From an uncultured Pseudomonadales bacterium (GTDB taxonomy: Bacteria; Pseudomonadota; Gammaproteobacteria; Pseudomonadales; Azotimanducaceae), in the NCBI GenBank assembly GCA_958296405.1, contig OY282519.1, positions 1,472,132 to 1,536,131 on the forward strand: 64,000 nt of DNA, written 5' to 3'. Below, piece by piece: positions 9,224-17,483 of this stretch (the stretch's first letter is position 1; each line of letters begins with the position of its first letter). Both the position numbers and the translations under genes were made by a program. The notes under the pieces are model-generated. The model saw nothing but the letters and a program-made list of their open reading frames with translations. It was not told where the DNA came from and did no database searches.

Positions 9224-10354
9224 ATGAGGGACTTCCGCACCATCCACGAGATCGCCAAGGCAGCGCGCCATCAGCTGGACGACAACCTGTGGGACTATGT
9301 GCTCGGTGGCGCCGATGCCGAGGCGGCGCTGCGGCGCAACCGGCTTGCCCTCGATGCGCTGCAATTCAAGCCTCGCGTGCTGAACGATGTGTCGAACGTC
9401 GCCACCGCCACGACGTTCCTCGGCAAGGCGATGCGGCTGCCGGTGGTGTTGGCGCCCCTCGGCTCCACGCAGGACTTGGCGCCGGGTGGCGGCGTCGCGG
9501 CGTGGGCCGCGGCGCAGACGTTCGGCGCGGCGATGCTGCTGAGTTCCGCCTCCCAGCCGGATTTTGAGGCTGTCGCCGCGGCGCCGGCGCCAATCGCGCC
9601 CGGCGCCGCCGAGTTTCCCCCGTGCCGCGTCTATCAACTCTATCTCGTTGGTGACGAGGCGTGGATGGACGACATCATCGAACGCGCCATCGCCGCCGGC
9701 TACGATGGCTTCTGCCTCACGGTGGACACCGCCGTTTACAGCCGCCGCGAGCGCGACATCGCCAAGCGCTATGTGCCGTCCTCTGGGCGGCGCGCCGATG
9801 GCGGCGCGTTCGGCAGCCGCGGCGCCGTGGATTTCCACGCCCAAGCCCGCATGACTTGGAAGACCGTGGAGCACATCAAAGCCAAGTTCGACATTCCGCT
9901 CGTCTTGAAGGGCATTCAACGCGGCGATGATGCGGCGCGCGCCGTGGCCTGTGGCGTGGAGGTGGTCTACGTCAGCAACCACGGTGGCCGCCAGCTCGAC
10001 CATGCCCGCGCCGGCATCGATGCGTTGCCGGAAGTGGTTGCCGCAGTCCAGGGCGAGGCCACCGTGATCGTTGATGGTGGCTTCATGCGCGGGGCGGATG
10101 TCGCCAAGGGGCTCTGCCTCGGCGCAGACCTTGTGGGCATGGGGCGTGTGCCGGCGTTGGCGCTGGCCGCCGGCGGCGACGCCGCGGTGGTGCGCGCGTT
10201 GGAGCTGGTGGAAGAAGAGCTGCGCATCGTGATGGCGCTGCTCGGCGCCGCGCGCCTTGAGGACTTGACGGCCGAACTCGTCGAGCCGGCAACGCCGTTG
10301 CCCGGCGACGGCAAGCCGTTGACAGACCTGCCGCTCATCGCAGAAGGCTACTGA
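9224..10354 (+). CDS. FMN-dependent alpha-hydroxy-acid oxidase/dehydrogenase
   Basis: The product is a roughly 376-residue TIM-barrel flavoenzyme of the lactate oxidase/glycolate oxidase family, oxidising 2-hydroxy acids to 2-oxo acids. Visible are the FMN-site lysine in IPLVLKGIQ, the catalytic His-Arg pair in VSNHGGRQLD, and the C-terminal FMN phosphate loop around IVDGGFMRGADVAKGLCLGAD. AAGGAG at 9213-9218 lies 5 nt from the chosen ATG; an in-frame GTG at 9170 is less likely. No membrane segment is seen, so a soluble oxidase is more likely than a quinone-linked lactate dehydrogenase. Substrate unknown. Confidence 0.87.
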   Translation: MRDFRTIHEIAKAARHQLDDNLWDYVLGGADAEAALRRNRLALDALQFKPRVLNDVSNVATATTFLGKAMRLPVVLAPLGSTQDLAPGGGVAAWAAAQTFGAAMLLSSASQPDFEAVAAAPAPIAPGAAEFPPCRVYQLYLVGDEAWMDDIIERAIAAGYDGFCLTVDTAVYSRRERDIAKRYVPSSGRRADGGAFGSRGAVDFHAQARMTWKTVEHIKAKFDIPLVLKGIQRGDDAARAVACGVEVVYVSNHGGRQLDHARAGIDALPEVVAAVQGEATVIVDGGFMRGADVAKGLCLGADLVGMGRVPALALAAGGDAAVVRALELVEEELRIVMALLGAARLEDLTAELVEPATPLPGDGKPLTDLPLIAEGY

Positions 10355-10381
10355 GCCTTAAGGCAAGGCTCGGCTACGGGG

Positions 10382-10714
10382 CTACGGCCCGCCTTTCTTT
10401 GGCACTGGCATGGGGAACGGCATGACGTTCTGGCCAGCCGAATCCGTGATCTTCGCGGTGCCTTCCTTCTCCACCTCGTCGATGCGGACGATGGCGTGCA
10501 TGGGGATGAAGCTGCGCTGCACACCGGAGAACTCGTTGCGCAGCTTGTCCTCCGCGGGGTCGATCACCATCTTCGCCTTCTCGCCGAAGATGTAATCCTC
10601 AATTTCCACGAAGCCATACAGGTCGCTCTGGTAGATCGAGTGCGCGTACACCTCGTAGATCTGCCCAGCGTTGTGGAAGTGGATGCGGTAGATGTTGCGG
10701 TTGCTGTCTGCCAT
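10382..10714 (-). CDS. DUF1820 family protein
   Basis: A 110-residue protein starting [20 protein letters not shown] matches the DUF1820 family, small soluble proteins of unknown function common in gammaproteobacteria. Typical features are [20 protein letters not shown] and [19 protein letters not shown], with a proline/lysine-rich end. The frame is open further upstream, but the family starts at this Met. The conserved middle suggests a small beta-rich fold. It lies downstream of the HEPN-type gene on the same strand, 124 bp apart, with no sign of a shared function. Confidence 0.85.
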   Translation of the reverse strand: MADSNRNIYRIHFHNAGQIYEVYAHSIYQSDLYGFVEIEDYIFGEKAKMVIDPAEDKLRNEFSGVQRSFIPMHAIVRIDEVEKEGTAKITDSAGQNVMPFPMPVPKKGGP

Positions 10715-10838
10715 GACACCGTTATACGGGCATGGCGCCAGCCTTTCAAGGTCGGGTTGGGGACGCAATGCTTGGATGCCGGGCCGATGCGCGGCCGCGG
10801 CATGGCCGAGTTCCGTCGCCGCCACGCTCCGCCATCCA

Positions 10839-11525
10839 TCAAGGGTCGGCGCGGTCAAGCACCGGATACGGCGGCAGCCCCCAAGGGACGGCTGGATGGT
10901 CCATCATCAAGTCGATGAAATGGGGCACCAAGAAGGCCAGAATCTCGGTGCCTTGGCGCACTTGCTCGCGGTTCACGCTGCCCTTCCAGGTGGCGCCCCC
11001 GTGCATGAGCTGGTTGCGCAGCACATAGAGCCGGCTGAAGAGCACTTCGAGCACACCGGCGGTGTTGCCGTGGCCAAGCGCCTTCTTCGCGTATCGCAGC
11101 TGTCTATCGAACCGCTCCCTCCAATCGGCGCAACCCTCCTCGCCGTGATGGAAGCGCCAGAACGGCTCAAACACGAATCGGTTGTTCAGGAAGTTGCGGA
11201 TGGAGCCGGCGAAGCGCATCCAGATGGCGTCATAGACCACCCGCCCGCGGTCGAGTTCCACGATCGTCTTGAAATACCACTCGAAGAACTCTTGTGCGGA
11301 GAACTGCCTCGTGAGGTGCGCGGGTTGCGAGTAGCAGGCGTTGAAGGCCACCCAGTAGGAAACGAACGCCAAGTCCTCGTCTTGCCGAGCCATCGCCAGC
11401 TCCCCGGCTTGCACCCAACTGATGGCTCGATGCACCCGCAGCGCCACCGGCTGCGGGAACTGGCTGCGCCGGCGGCGTTCCTTGTCTTGCAGAGCCGCGT
11501 GGCGAAGGGCTTCGTTGTCACCCAT
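10839..11525 (-). CDS. HEPN-domain protein, possible RNase
   Basis: The 228-residue, mainly helical product contains [20 protein letters not shown] near its C-terminus. R-N-x3-H is the RX4-6H motif of HEPN domains, which in many toxin and phage-defence proteins is an RNase site. An upstream segment ([11 protein letters not shown]) fits the paired helix of this family. I chose MGDNEALRH as the start since upstream codons are unlike protein; the ATG at 11525 is the first good candidate. It has no adjacent antitoxin-like MNT gene. It could be an Apea-like HEPN protein; the activity is inferred from the motif alone. Confidence 0.65.
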   Translation of the reverse strand: MGDNEALRHAALQDKERRRRSQFPQPVALRVHRAISWVQAGELAMARQDEDLAFVSYWVAFNACYSQPAHLTRQFSAQEFFEWYFKTIVELDRGRVVYDAIWMRFAGSIRNFLNNRFVFEPFWRFHHGEEGCADWRERFDRQLRYAKKALGHGNTAGVLEVLFSRLYVLRNQLMHGGATWKGSVNREQVRQGTEILAFLVPHFIDLMMDHPAVPWGLPPYPVLDRADP

Positions 11526-11717
11526 CGGAGTGGAATCGGGGCCAGATCGAGTGCTCCCCAGTATCGTAACGCCATCGCCGCGAGCCACGCTAGGCGGAGG
11601 CCAGCACGGCATGGTTCGCGCCACCCCCGGCGCTGTGCTTCAATGGCTCATCGGCGTTGTGGCGGTTGCGCCCACGCCGCCGAAAGGGGCGCGTGGCCCC
11701 ACGTTGGGAGCGAGCAG

Positions 11718-13115
11718 GTGGAAGGATTCAAGCTCTACATCAAAACTCACGGCTGCCAGATGAACGTGTACGACTCGTCGCGCATGGCAGACCTCCTGCG
11801 TGAGCGTTGCGGCGCTGCCTTGGTGGAGGCGCCGGAAGAGGCGGACGTGCTGCTGCTCAACACCTGCTCCATCCGCGACAAGGCGCAGGAGAAAGTGTTT
11901 CACCAGCTCGGCCGCTGGAAGCCCATCAAGGCGCACCGTGAGGGCGTGCTCATCGGCGTGGGCGGTTGCGTCGCCAGCCAAGAAGGCGCGGCCATCGTCG
12001 CCCGGGCGCCGCAAGTCGATGTGGTGTTTGGGCCGCAGACGCTGCATCGTCTGCCGGAGCTGTTGCGCCAAGCGCGCCAAAACAGCGGCCCAGCCATCGA
12101 CGTGAGCTTCCCGGAAATTGAAAAGTTCGATGCCCTGCCGCCGCCCGGCGTGACTGGCCCGGCCGCGTTCGTGTCCATCATGGAAGGCTGCAGCCGCTAC
12201 TGCACCTTCTGCGTGGTGCCCTACACGCGCGGCGAGGAAGCGAGCCGGCCCGTGGCGGATGTGATGCGGGAAGTCATCGGCTTGGCCGAGCAGGGCGTGC
12301 GGGAGATCAACTTCCTGGGCCAGAATGTGAACGCCTACCGCGGCGCGATTGATGAAGGCCACGCAGACCTCGCCGAACTCATCCACTACGCCGCCGAAAT
12401 CGACGGCATCGACCGCATTCGCTTCACCACCTCCCACCCCGCCGCCTTCACCGATGCGCTCATCGACGCTTACCGCGAGGTGCCGCAACTGGCGAGCCAT
12501 CTGCATCTGCCCGTGCAATCCGGCTCAGACCGGGTGCTTGCGGCCATGAAGCGCGGCCATACGGCGTTGGAATACAAGGACAAAATCCGCCGCCTGCGCG
12601 CCGCGCGGCCCGACATTGCTCTCTCTTCAGACTTCATCGTCGGCTTTCCGGGCGAAACGGAGCAGGATTTCGAGGACACCTTGGCGCTGGTGCGGGAGAT
12701 GGACTACGACATCTCCTTCAGCTTCATCTACAGCCCGCGCCCCGGCACCCCCGCCGCCACCCAGCCAGACCCCACGCCGTTGGCGGTGAAGCGCCATCGG
12801 CTGGCCATCCTGCAGGATCAACTGCGCCGCCAAACGGCAGCCCATGCGGAGGCGATGGTGGGGCGCGTGGAACGGGTGCTGGTCACGGGGCCTTCCAAGC
12901 GCGACCCCGGCGAACTGCAGGGGCGCACGGAGAACAATCGCGTCGTGAACTTTCGCGCCAGCGGCGATGCACCGCGCGACGCCTTCGCCGATGTGCGCAT
13001 CGTGGAAGCGCTGCCGAACTCGCTGCGCGGTGCGCTCGTGGATGCCGCCGCGCGCCGGCGGCGCGTTGACAGCGAAGCGATGCCCGATATGCTAGGGCAC
13101 CCGGCAGGAGCTTGA
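11718..13115 (+). CDS. miaB: tRNA-2-methylthio-N6-dimethylallyladenosine synthase
   Basis: MiaB is a radical-SAM methylthiotransferase that adds the 2-methylthio group to i6A37 of tRNAs, using two [4Fe-4S] clusters. The N-terminal UPF0004 domain has its cluster cysteines in KTHGCQMN (C13), [11 protein letters not shown] and VGGCVAS. The radical-SAM motif CSRYCTFC is at C158, C162 and C165, and a C-terminal TRAM-like domain follows. The GTG start is supported by GGGAG 7 nt upstream; 465 residues is the usual size. It leads the conserved miaB-phoH-ybeY-corC-lnt cluster. Confidence 0.96.
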   Translation: MEGFKLYIKTHGCQMNVYDSSRMADLLRERCGAALVEAPEEADVLLLNTCSIRDKAQEKVFHQLGRWKPIKAHREGVLIGVGGCVASQEGAAIVARAPQVDVVFGPQTLHRLPELLRQARQNSGPAIDVSFPEIEKFDALPPPGVTGPAAFVSIMEGCSRYCTFCVVPYTRGEEASRPVADVMREVIGLAEQGVREINFLGQNVNAYRGAIDEGHADLAELIHYAAEIDGIDRIRFTTSHPAAFTDALIDAYREVPQLASHLHLPVQSGSDRVLAAMKRGHTALEYKDKIRRLRAARPDIALSSDFIVGFPGETEQDFEDTLALVREMDYDISFSFIYSPRPGTPAATQPDPTPLAVKRHRLAILQDQLRRQTAAHAEAMVGRVERVLVTGPSKRDPGELQGRTENNRVVNFRASGDAPRDAFADVRIVEALPNSLRGALVDAAARRRRVDSEAMPDMLGHPAGA

Positions 13116-13122
13116 TCCGCAC

Positions 13123-14298
13123 TTGGGCGCCAACTTACCGATGCGCGAGGGTTCTGCCTCGCGCCCGCCGCTCGACGGCTCGTTTCGGCAACGGACACAG
13201 CCTCCGGAAATGTCCACTGCGTCTTCGCCACGCGTCGCGGACGAGCGGGGCGATGCGCCGGCCGGCGACGCGCCCGCAGCCGAGCCGCCGGCATCTGGCG
13301 ACGAAGCCCCTCGCTCCGCCAGCGTCACCTTGGAACCGGAAGACGCGCACCGCCTCGCCGCGCTCTGCGGGCCGTTCGATCAGAATCTTTTGCATCTGGA
13401 GCGGCGCCTCGGCGTGACCATTCGCAATCGCGGCAGCCGGTTCCGCATCACCGGGCCGCCGGCGAGCGTGCAGGCCGGCCGCGCCTTGCTCGCCCAGCTC
13501 TATCTCGAAACGGCGGAGGCGGACGCCGTGGACTTGAGCACGGTGCATCTGCATCTGCAGGAAGCCGGCGTGGAAGCGCTGCTTGCCGGCGTGGGCGCCG
13601 ATGCGAATGCCCCGGCGAACGTGATTCGCACGCGCCGCAAAACCATCAAGCCACGCGGTGCCACGCAACTGCGCTACGTTGAGGCGATTCGCTCCCACGA
13701 CGTGAACTTCGGCGTCGGGCCGGCCGGCACCGGCAAGACCTACCTCGCCGTCGCCTGCGCCGTGGAAGCGCTGGAACGCCAAGCCGTGGGCCGCATCCTG
13801 CTCGTGCGCCCGGCGGTGGAGGCGGGCGAGAAGCTCGGCTTTTTGCCGGGAGACTTGGCGCAGAAGATCGACCCGTACTTGCGCCCGCTGTACGACGCGC
13901 TCTATGAGATGCTCGGTGTGGACCGGGTGAACAAACGCATCGAACGCAACGTCATTGAGGTGGCGCCGCTCGCATTCATGCGCGGACGCACCTTGAACGG
14001 CGCGTTCATCATCTTGGACGAAAGCCAGAACACCACCGTGGAACAGATGAAGATGTTCTTGACGCGCATCGGCTTTGGTTCCACCGCCGTCATCACCGGC
14101 GACATCACGCAAATCGATCTGCCACGCGGCCAGCGCTCCGGCTTGGTGCATGTGCTCACGGTGTTGAACGGCGTGGCGGGCTTGAGCTTCACCCGCTTCG
14201 GCGCCAAGGATGTGGTGCGCCATCCCATCGTGCAGCGCATCGTCGAGGCATATGCGCGGGAAGACGACGCCGCCGGCGAAGCGGGAGGCCGGGCATGA
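13123..14298 (+). CDS. ybeZ: PhoH-like protein (YbeZ), ATPase
   Basis: A PhoH-family P-loop ATPase, linked in E. coli to RNA metabolism through its partner YbeY. Walker A is GPAGTGKTY, Walker B is AFIILDESQN, and the sensor region TGDITQIDLPRG is clear. The first 60 or so residues are low-complexity Ala/Pro-rich. The start is uncertain: TTG at 13123 has AGGAG upstream, but ATG codons at 13141 and 13210 are in frame and the last gives a length nearer the family's. Its end overlaps ybeY by 4 bases. Confidence 0.93.
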   Translation: MGANLPMREGSASRPPLDGSFRQRTQPPEMSTASSPRVADERGDAPAGDAPAAEPPASGDEAPRSASVTLEPEDAHRLAALCGPFDQNLLHLERRLGVTIRNRGSRFRITGPPASVQAGRALLAQLYLETAEADAVDLSTVHLHLQEAGVEALLAGVGADANAPANVIRTRRKTIKPRGATQLRYVEAIRSHDVNFGVGPAGTGKTYLAVACAVEALERQAVGRILLVRPAVEAGEKLGFLPGDLAQKIDPYLRPLYDALYEMLGVDRVNKRIERNVIEVAPLAFMRGRTLNGAFIILDESQNTTVEQMKMFLTRIGFGSTAVITGDITQIDLPRGQRSGLVHVLTVLNGVAGLSFTRFGAKDVVRHPIVQRIVEAYAREDDAAGEAGGRA

Positions 14299-14807
14299 GC
14301 GACGCCGTGGCCGCGATGGCGCGTGCCGATGGCCTCGGCGCCCCGGCCGCTGGCGGCGCCGAGCTGATGTGGGCCGCCGCCGACGAGCGGGTGGAGGTGC
14401 AGATTGCGGCGCAGCCGGCCCCGTTGGCCACGGCGCTCGATGCGTGGGCGCGGGCCGCCTTGGGCGATGAGCGCCGCGCAGTCTGCATCCGCATTGTGGA
14501 GCCGGCGGAGAGCCGGGCGCTGAACACGCGTTTTCGCGGCACGCCCCGCGCCACCAATGTGCTGGCGTTCCCCGCCGACGCGCCAAGCGTCTTAGGCGAC
14601 CTCGCCATCTGCGCCGAAGTGGTGGAGCGCGAAGCCGAGGAGCACGGCCAGGAGTTGGCGGCGCGCTTCGCGCACATGGTCGTGCATGGCGTGCTGCACT
14701 TGCGGGGCATGGATCATCAGGACGCTGCCGAAGCAGCACAGATGGAGGCAGCAGAGGCCCGCGTCCTCGCCGCCTTGGGCTTTGGAGACCCTTACACGCT
14801 CCCATGA
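14295..14807 (+). CDS. ybeY: Endoribonuclease YbeY
   Basis: YbeY is a zinc-dependent single-strand endoribonuclease needed for 16S rRNA 3'-end maturation and 70S quality control. The catalytic zinc motif H-x3-H-x5-H is intact as HGVLHLRGMDH (H131, H135, H141). At 170 residues it is longer than the E. coli protein (155) through an Ala/Gly-rich N-terminus; a later start is possible. It overlaps ybeZ upstream and corC downstream by 4 bases each, implying coupled translation. Confidence 0.94.
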   Translation: MSDAVAAMARADGLGAPAAGGAELMWAAADERVEVQIAAQPAPLATALDAWARAALGDERRAVCIRIVEPAESRALNTRFRGTPRATNVLAFPADAPSVLGDLAICAEVVEREAEEHGQELAARFAHMVVHGVLHLRGMDHQDAAEAAQMEAAEARVLAALGFGDPYTLP

Positions 14808-15643
14808 CGGAACCAAAAACGGAACAACAACGCAGTTGGCGAGATTGGGTGGCCGATCTCTTCTCGGGTGATCCGATGGACCGCACCGAGGTGCTGGACA
14901 TGCTGCAGGACGCCGCGGAGCGTGGCATCGTCAATGGCGGTGCCTTCGAGATCATCGACCGGACGCTGCGCTTCTCGGACATGCGAGCCCGGGACATCAT
15001 GATTCCGCGCTCGCAAGCAGTGTTCATCCGCGCGGACGAACCCCCGCAGGCGTTCTTGGCGCAAGTCGTCCAGTCCAAGCACTCGCGCTTCCCGGTGATC
15101 GGCGACGACTTGGACGACATCAAGGGCATCCTCCATGCGAAGGATCTGTTGCCGCTGTTGCTCGAAGGCGGCTTGGATGGCTTCGACATCAAGGACTGCA
15201 TTCGCCCGGTCACGGTAGTGCCAGAGAGCAAGCGGCTGCATTTCATGCTGCAGGAGTTTCAGCAAACGCGGAACCACATGGCGGCGGTGATCGACGAGTA
15301 TGGCCATGTCTCCGGGGTTATCACCATTGAGGACGTGTTGGAGCAGATCGTCGGCGAAATCGAGGACGAGTACGATGTGGACGACGACAGCTTCATCAAG
15401 CAGCACGGCGCCGGCAGCTACACGGTGAAGGCGGTGACGCCGCTGCGGGAGTTCAACGAGTACTTCAAGGCGGATTTCGACGAAGCGGCCTGCGACACCA
15501 TCGGCGGCGCCGTGCTGAAAGAGCTAGGCCGCCTGCCGGAACGCGAGGAAAAAGTGTCCATCGGCAAGTTCGACTTTCGCGTGTTGCACGCGGACCGGCG
15601 CCGCATCCAGCTCTTGGAGCTCAACTGCCGCGAACCCGCTTGA
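14804..15643 (+). CDS. corC: CBS-domain transporter accessory protein CorC (YbeX)
   Basis: This 279-residue cytosolic protein has two CBS domains (start around MRARDIMIPRSQAVFI and the second around DCIRPVTVVPESKRL) followed by the CorC/HlyC transporter-associated domain. In E. coli CorC is linked to magnesium/cobalt efflux and, as YbeX, to ribosome metabolism. No membrane segment is visible, so it is the short soluble form. It lies between ybeY and lnt as in most gammaproteobacteria. Confidence 0.92.
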   Translation: MTEPKTEQQRSWRDWVADLFSGDPMDRTEVLDMLQDAAERGIVNGGAFEIIDRTLRFSDMRARDIMIPRSQAVFIRADEPPQAFLAQVVQSKHSRFPVIGDDLDDIKGILHAKDLLPLLLEGGLDGFDIKDCIRPVTVVPESKRLHFMLQEFQQTRNHMAAVIDEYGHVSGVITIEDVLEQIVGEIEDEYDVDDDSFIKQHGAGSYTVKAVTPLREFNEYFKADFDEAACDTIGGAVLKELGRLPEREEKVSIGKFDFRVLHADRRRIQLLELNCREPA

Positions 15644-15720
15644 GCTGATGCGCGCGCCGCGGGTGATCAGCCGGATGCGCGTGGCGATGCTGTGTCGCGC
15701 CGTGCCCGCCGCGAGGTTCC

Positions 15721-17226
15721 GTGGACGGACGGCACCGCGCTGAGCGCTCCCTGAAACCCCTCGTCGCCGCCCTTGCCGCGCTCGGCGCCGGCGCTGCCTA
15801 TCCGCTGGGCTTCGCCCCCTTCGACTTCTGGCCAGCGACGGTGGCCGCCATGGCTGCGCTCTGTTGGTTGCTGTGCCGGCCAGCGGCGCGGCCGTTTGCC
15901 CACGGTTGGCTCTTTGGCGTTGGCAAGTATGGCGTCGGCATCCATTGGATCTACGTCAGCATCCATGTCCACGGCAATGCCGCACCGTGGCTCGCGGCAA
16001 CGTTGGTGGCGGTGTTCGTCGCCGCCATGGCGCTCTTCCACGGCGCCGCGGCGTGGGGCTTCGCGCGCTTGCGTGGCGGTGGCGGGGCCTGGGCGGCCCT
16101 CGCCTTCGCGGCCGTATGGACGCTGACGGAATGGTTGCTGACGTGGTTCCTCACCGGCTTCCCTTGGCTGTTCGCCGGCTACGCCATGCTGGACACGCCG
16201 TTGGAGGCGTTGGCCCCCGTCGGCGGCGTGTTGCTAGTGAGCTTCGCCGCGGCCCTCACCGGCGCCGGCTTGGCCCTTTGGCGCACTTGGCAGGCGCCGG
16301 CGCTCGCAGCCCTGCCTTGGCTAGGCAGTTTCGCCCTCGCGGAAGTGGCATGGACGACGCCAGGCACCGCCGCCAGCGCCGCGCTGGTGCAGGGCGCGGT
16401 GGCGCAGGAGACGAAGTGGCGCCCGGCTTCGGAGAAGCCGATTCAGGCTCGCTACGCTGCACTCTCCAGCCCGGTGTGGGATGCCGACGTGGTGCTCTGG
16501 CCCGAAGCGGCCATCACCACGCCGCTGCATCGCGCCACACCGTTCCTCGATGCCATGGCCGAACGCGCATCCGGCGCCCTCGTGCTGGGGCTTCCCATCG
16601 CCGAGCGTTCCCCAGCCGGATGGACTTGGCACAACGGCGCGGTGGCCGTGGGCGACGGCGGCGGGCGCTACGTCAAGCGGCGCTTGGTTCCGTTCGGCGA
16701 ATATGTGCCCTTCGCATCTGCCCTGCGCGGCCTCATCGACTTCTTTGACCTGCCGATGTCCCGCATGGAACCCGGCCATCCGCGCCAGCCGTTGCTGCGC
16801 ATCGGCGAACTGCGCCTCGCCATGTCCATCTGCTACGAAATCGCCTTCCCAGAACTGGTGCGCGGCGCGGCGGCCCGCGCCGACGTGCTGGCCACCATCA
16901 GCAACGACACTTGGTTCGGCGCCTCCATCGGCCCCCTGCAACACTTGCAGATGGCGCGCATGCGCGCCTTGGAGAACGGCCGCTTCCTGCTGCGGGCCAC
17001 CAACGACGGCGTCACCGCCATCATCGACGCGCAAGGCCAAGTGACGGCGACGCTGCCCCGTTTCGAGCGCGACGTCTTGCGCGGCGAGTTCCAGGCGATG
17101 CACGGCACGACGCCGTTCGGGCGCTGGGGCGGGGTGCCGTCGGTGGCGGCGTTGATGGTCGTCGTGGCGGGGCTTGCCGCGGCGCGGGCGGTAGGCGGCT
17201 GGCGTCGGGGCCGTACGAGGCGTTAG
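15721..17226 (+). CDS. lnt: Apolipoprotein N-acyltransferase
   Basis: Lnt transfers the third acyl chain to the N-terminal cysteine of lipoproteins in the inner membrane. The N-terminal half is a set of hydrophobic helices; the C-terminal half is a nitrilase-fold domain with the E-K-C triad seen as WPEAAITTP (Glu), VKRRLVPFGEYVPFA (Lys) and SICYEIAFPELVR (Cys). The length of 501 residues is normal. The start is a GTG. It ends the conserved cluster, and the accessory island begins 257 bp downstream. Confidence 0.95.
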   Translation: MDGRHRAERSLKPLVAALAALGAGAAYPLGFAPFDFWPATVAAMAALCWLLCRPAARPFAHGWLFGVGKYGVGIHWIYVSIHVHGNAAPWLAATLVAVFVAAMALFHGAAAWGFARLRGGGGAWAALAFAAVWTLTEWLLTWFLTGFPWLFAGYAMLDTPLEALAPVGGVLLVSFAAALTGAGLALWRTWQAPALAALPWLGSFALAEVAWTTPGTAASAALVQGAVAQETKWRPASEKPIQARYAALSSPVWDADVVLWPEAAITTPLHRATPFLDAMAERASGALVLGLPIAERSPAGWTWHNGAVAVGDGGGRYVKRRLVPFGEYVPFASALRGLIDFFDLPMSRMEPGHPRQPLLRIGELRLAMSICYEIAFPELVRGAAARADVLATISNDTWFGASIGPLQHLQMARMRALENGRFLLRATNDGVTAIIDAQGQVTATLPRFERDVLRGEFQAMHGTTPFGRWGGVPSVAALMVVVAGLAAARAVGGWRRGRTRR

Positions 17227-17261
17227 CGCAAGGACTAGGGCGAGCGTAGTTTGGTGTCCTA

Positions 17262-17285
17262 TCGCCCATCAGGTCGCCCATCAGG
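17262..17285 (+). repeat. Perfect tandem 12-mer at the left edge of the island
   Basis: TCGCCCATCAGG occurs twice without a spacer in the gap between lnt and the methyltransferase gene. The surrounding 257 bp contain no gene. Short duplications at an insertion boundary can be target-site scars, but I found no second copy at the right side of the island, so this may be simple slippage. Confidence 0.5.
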
Positions 17286-17451
17286 GCCGCGTTGCGGCTG
17301 GATGTGCTACGCTCCGCGGCCCCGGTGTGCGTGAAAGCTAGGCGGATCGGATGTGAACGCAATCAATGCCGATTGCAGGCCGCGTCCGAACACGAAGCGA
17401 CGGGAGAACGGACATGACGCGACGGAAGAAACGCCGGAGCTCAACCCGTGT

Positions 17452-17471
17452 TACTGTATGTACAAACAGTT
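17452..17471 (+). promoter_or_regulatory. LexA-box-like operator before the methyltransferase operon
   Basis: TACTGTATGTACAAACAGTT matches the gammaproteobacterial LexA consensus CTGT-N8-ACAG, with an AT-rich centre and flanking TA/TT. It ends 12 bases before the GTG start of the methyltransferase gene, where a bound repressor would block transcription. I see no strong sigma-70 hexamers around it. If real, the operon would be induced by the SOS response. LexA itself is not in the window, so the assignment rests on sequence match alone. Confidence 0.55.
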
Positions 17472-17483
17472 TAGGCTCCCAGT

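Noticed and set aside
13123-13209. Certain start for the PhoH-like gene
   Set aside because: TTG at 13123 and ATGs at 13141 and 13210 are all possible; no ribosome-binding site decides it, so I state the uncertainty instead of choosing firmly.
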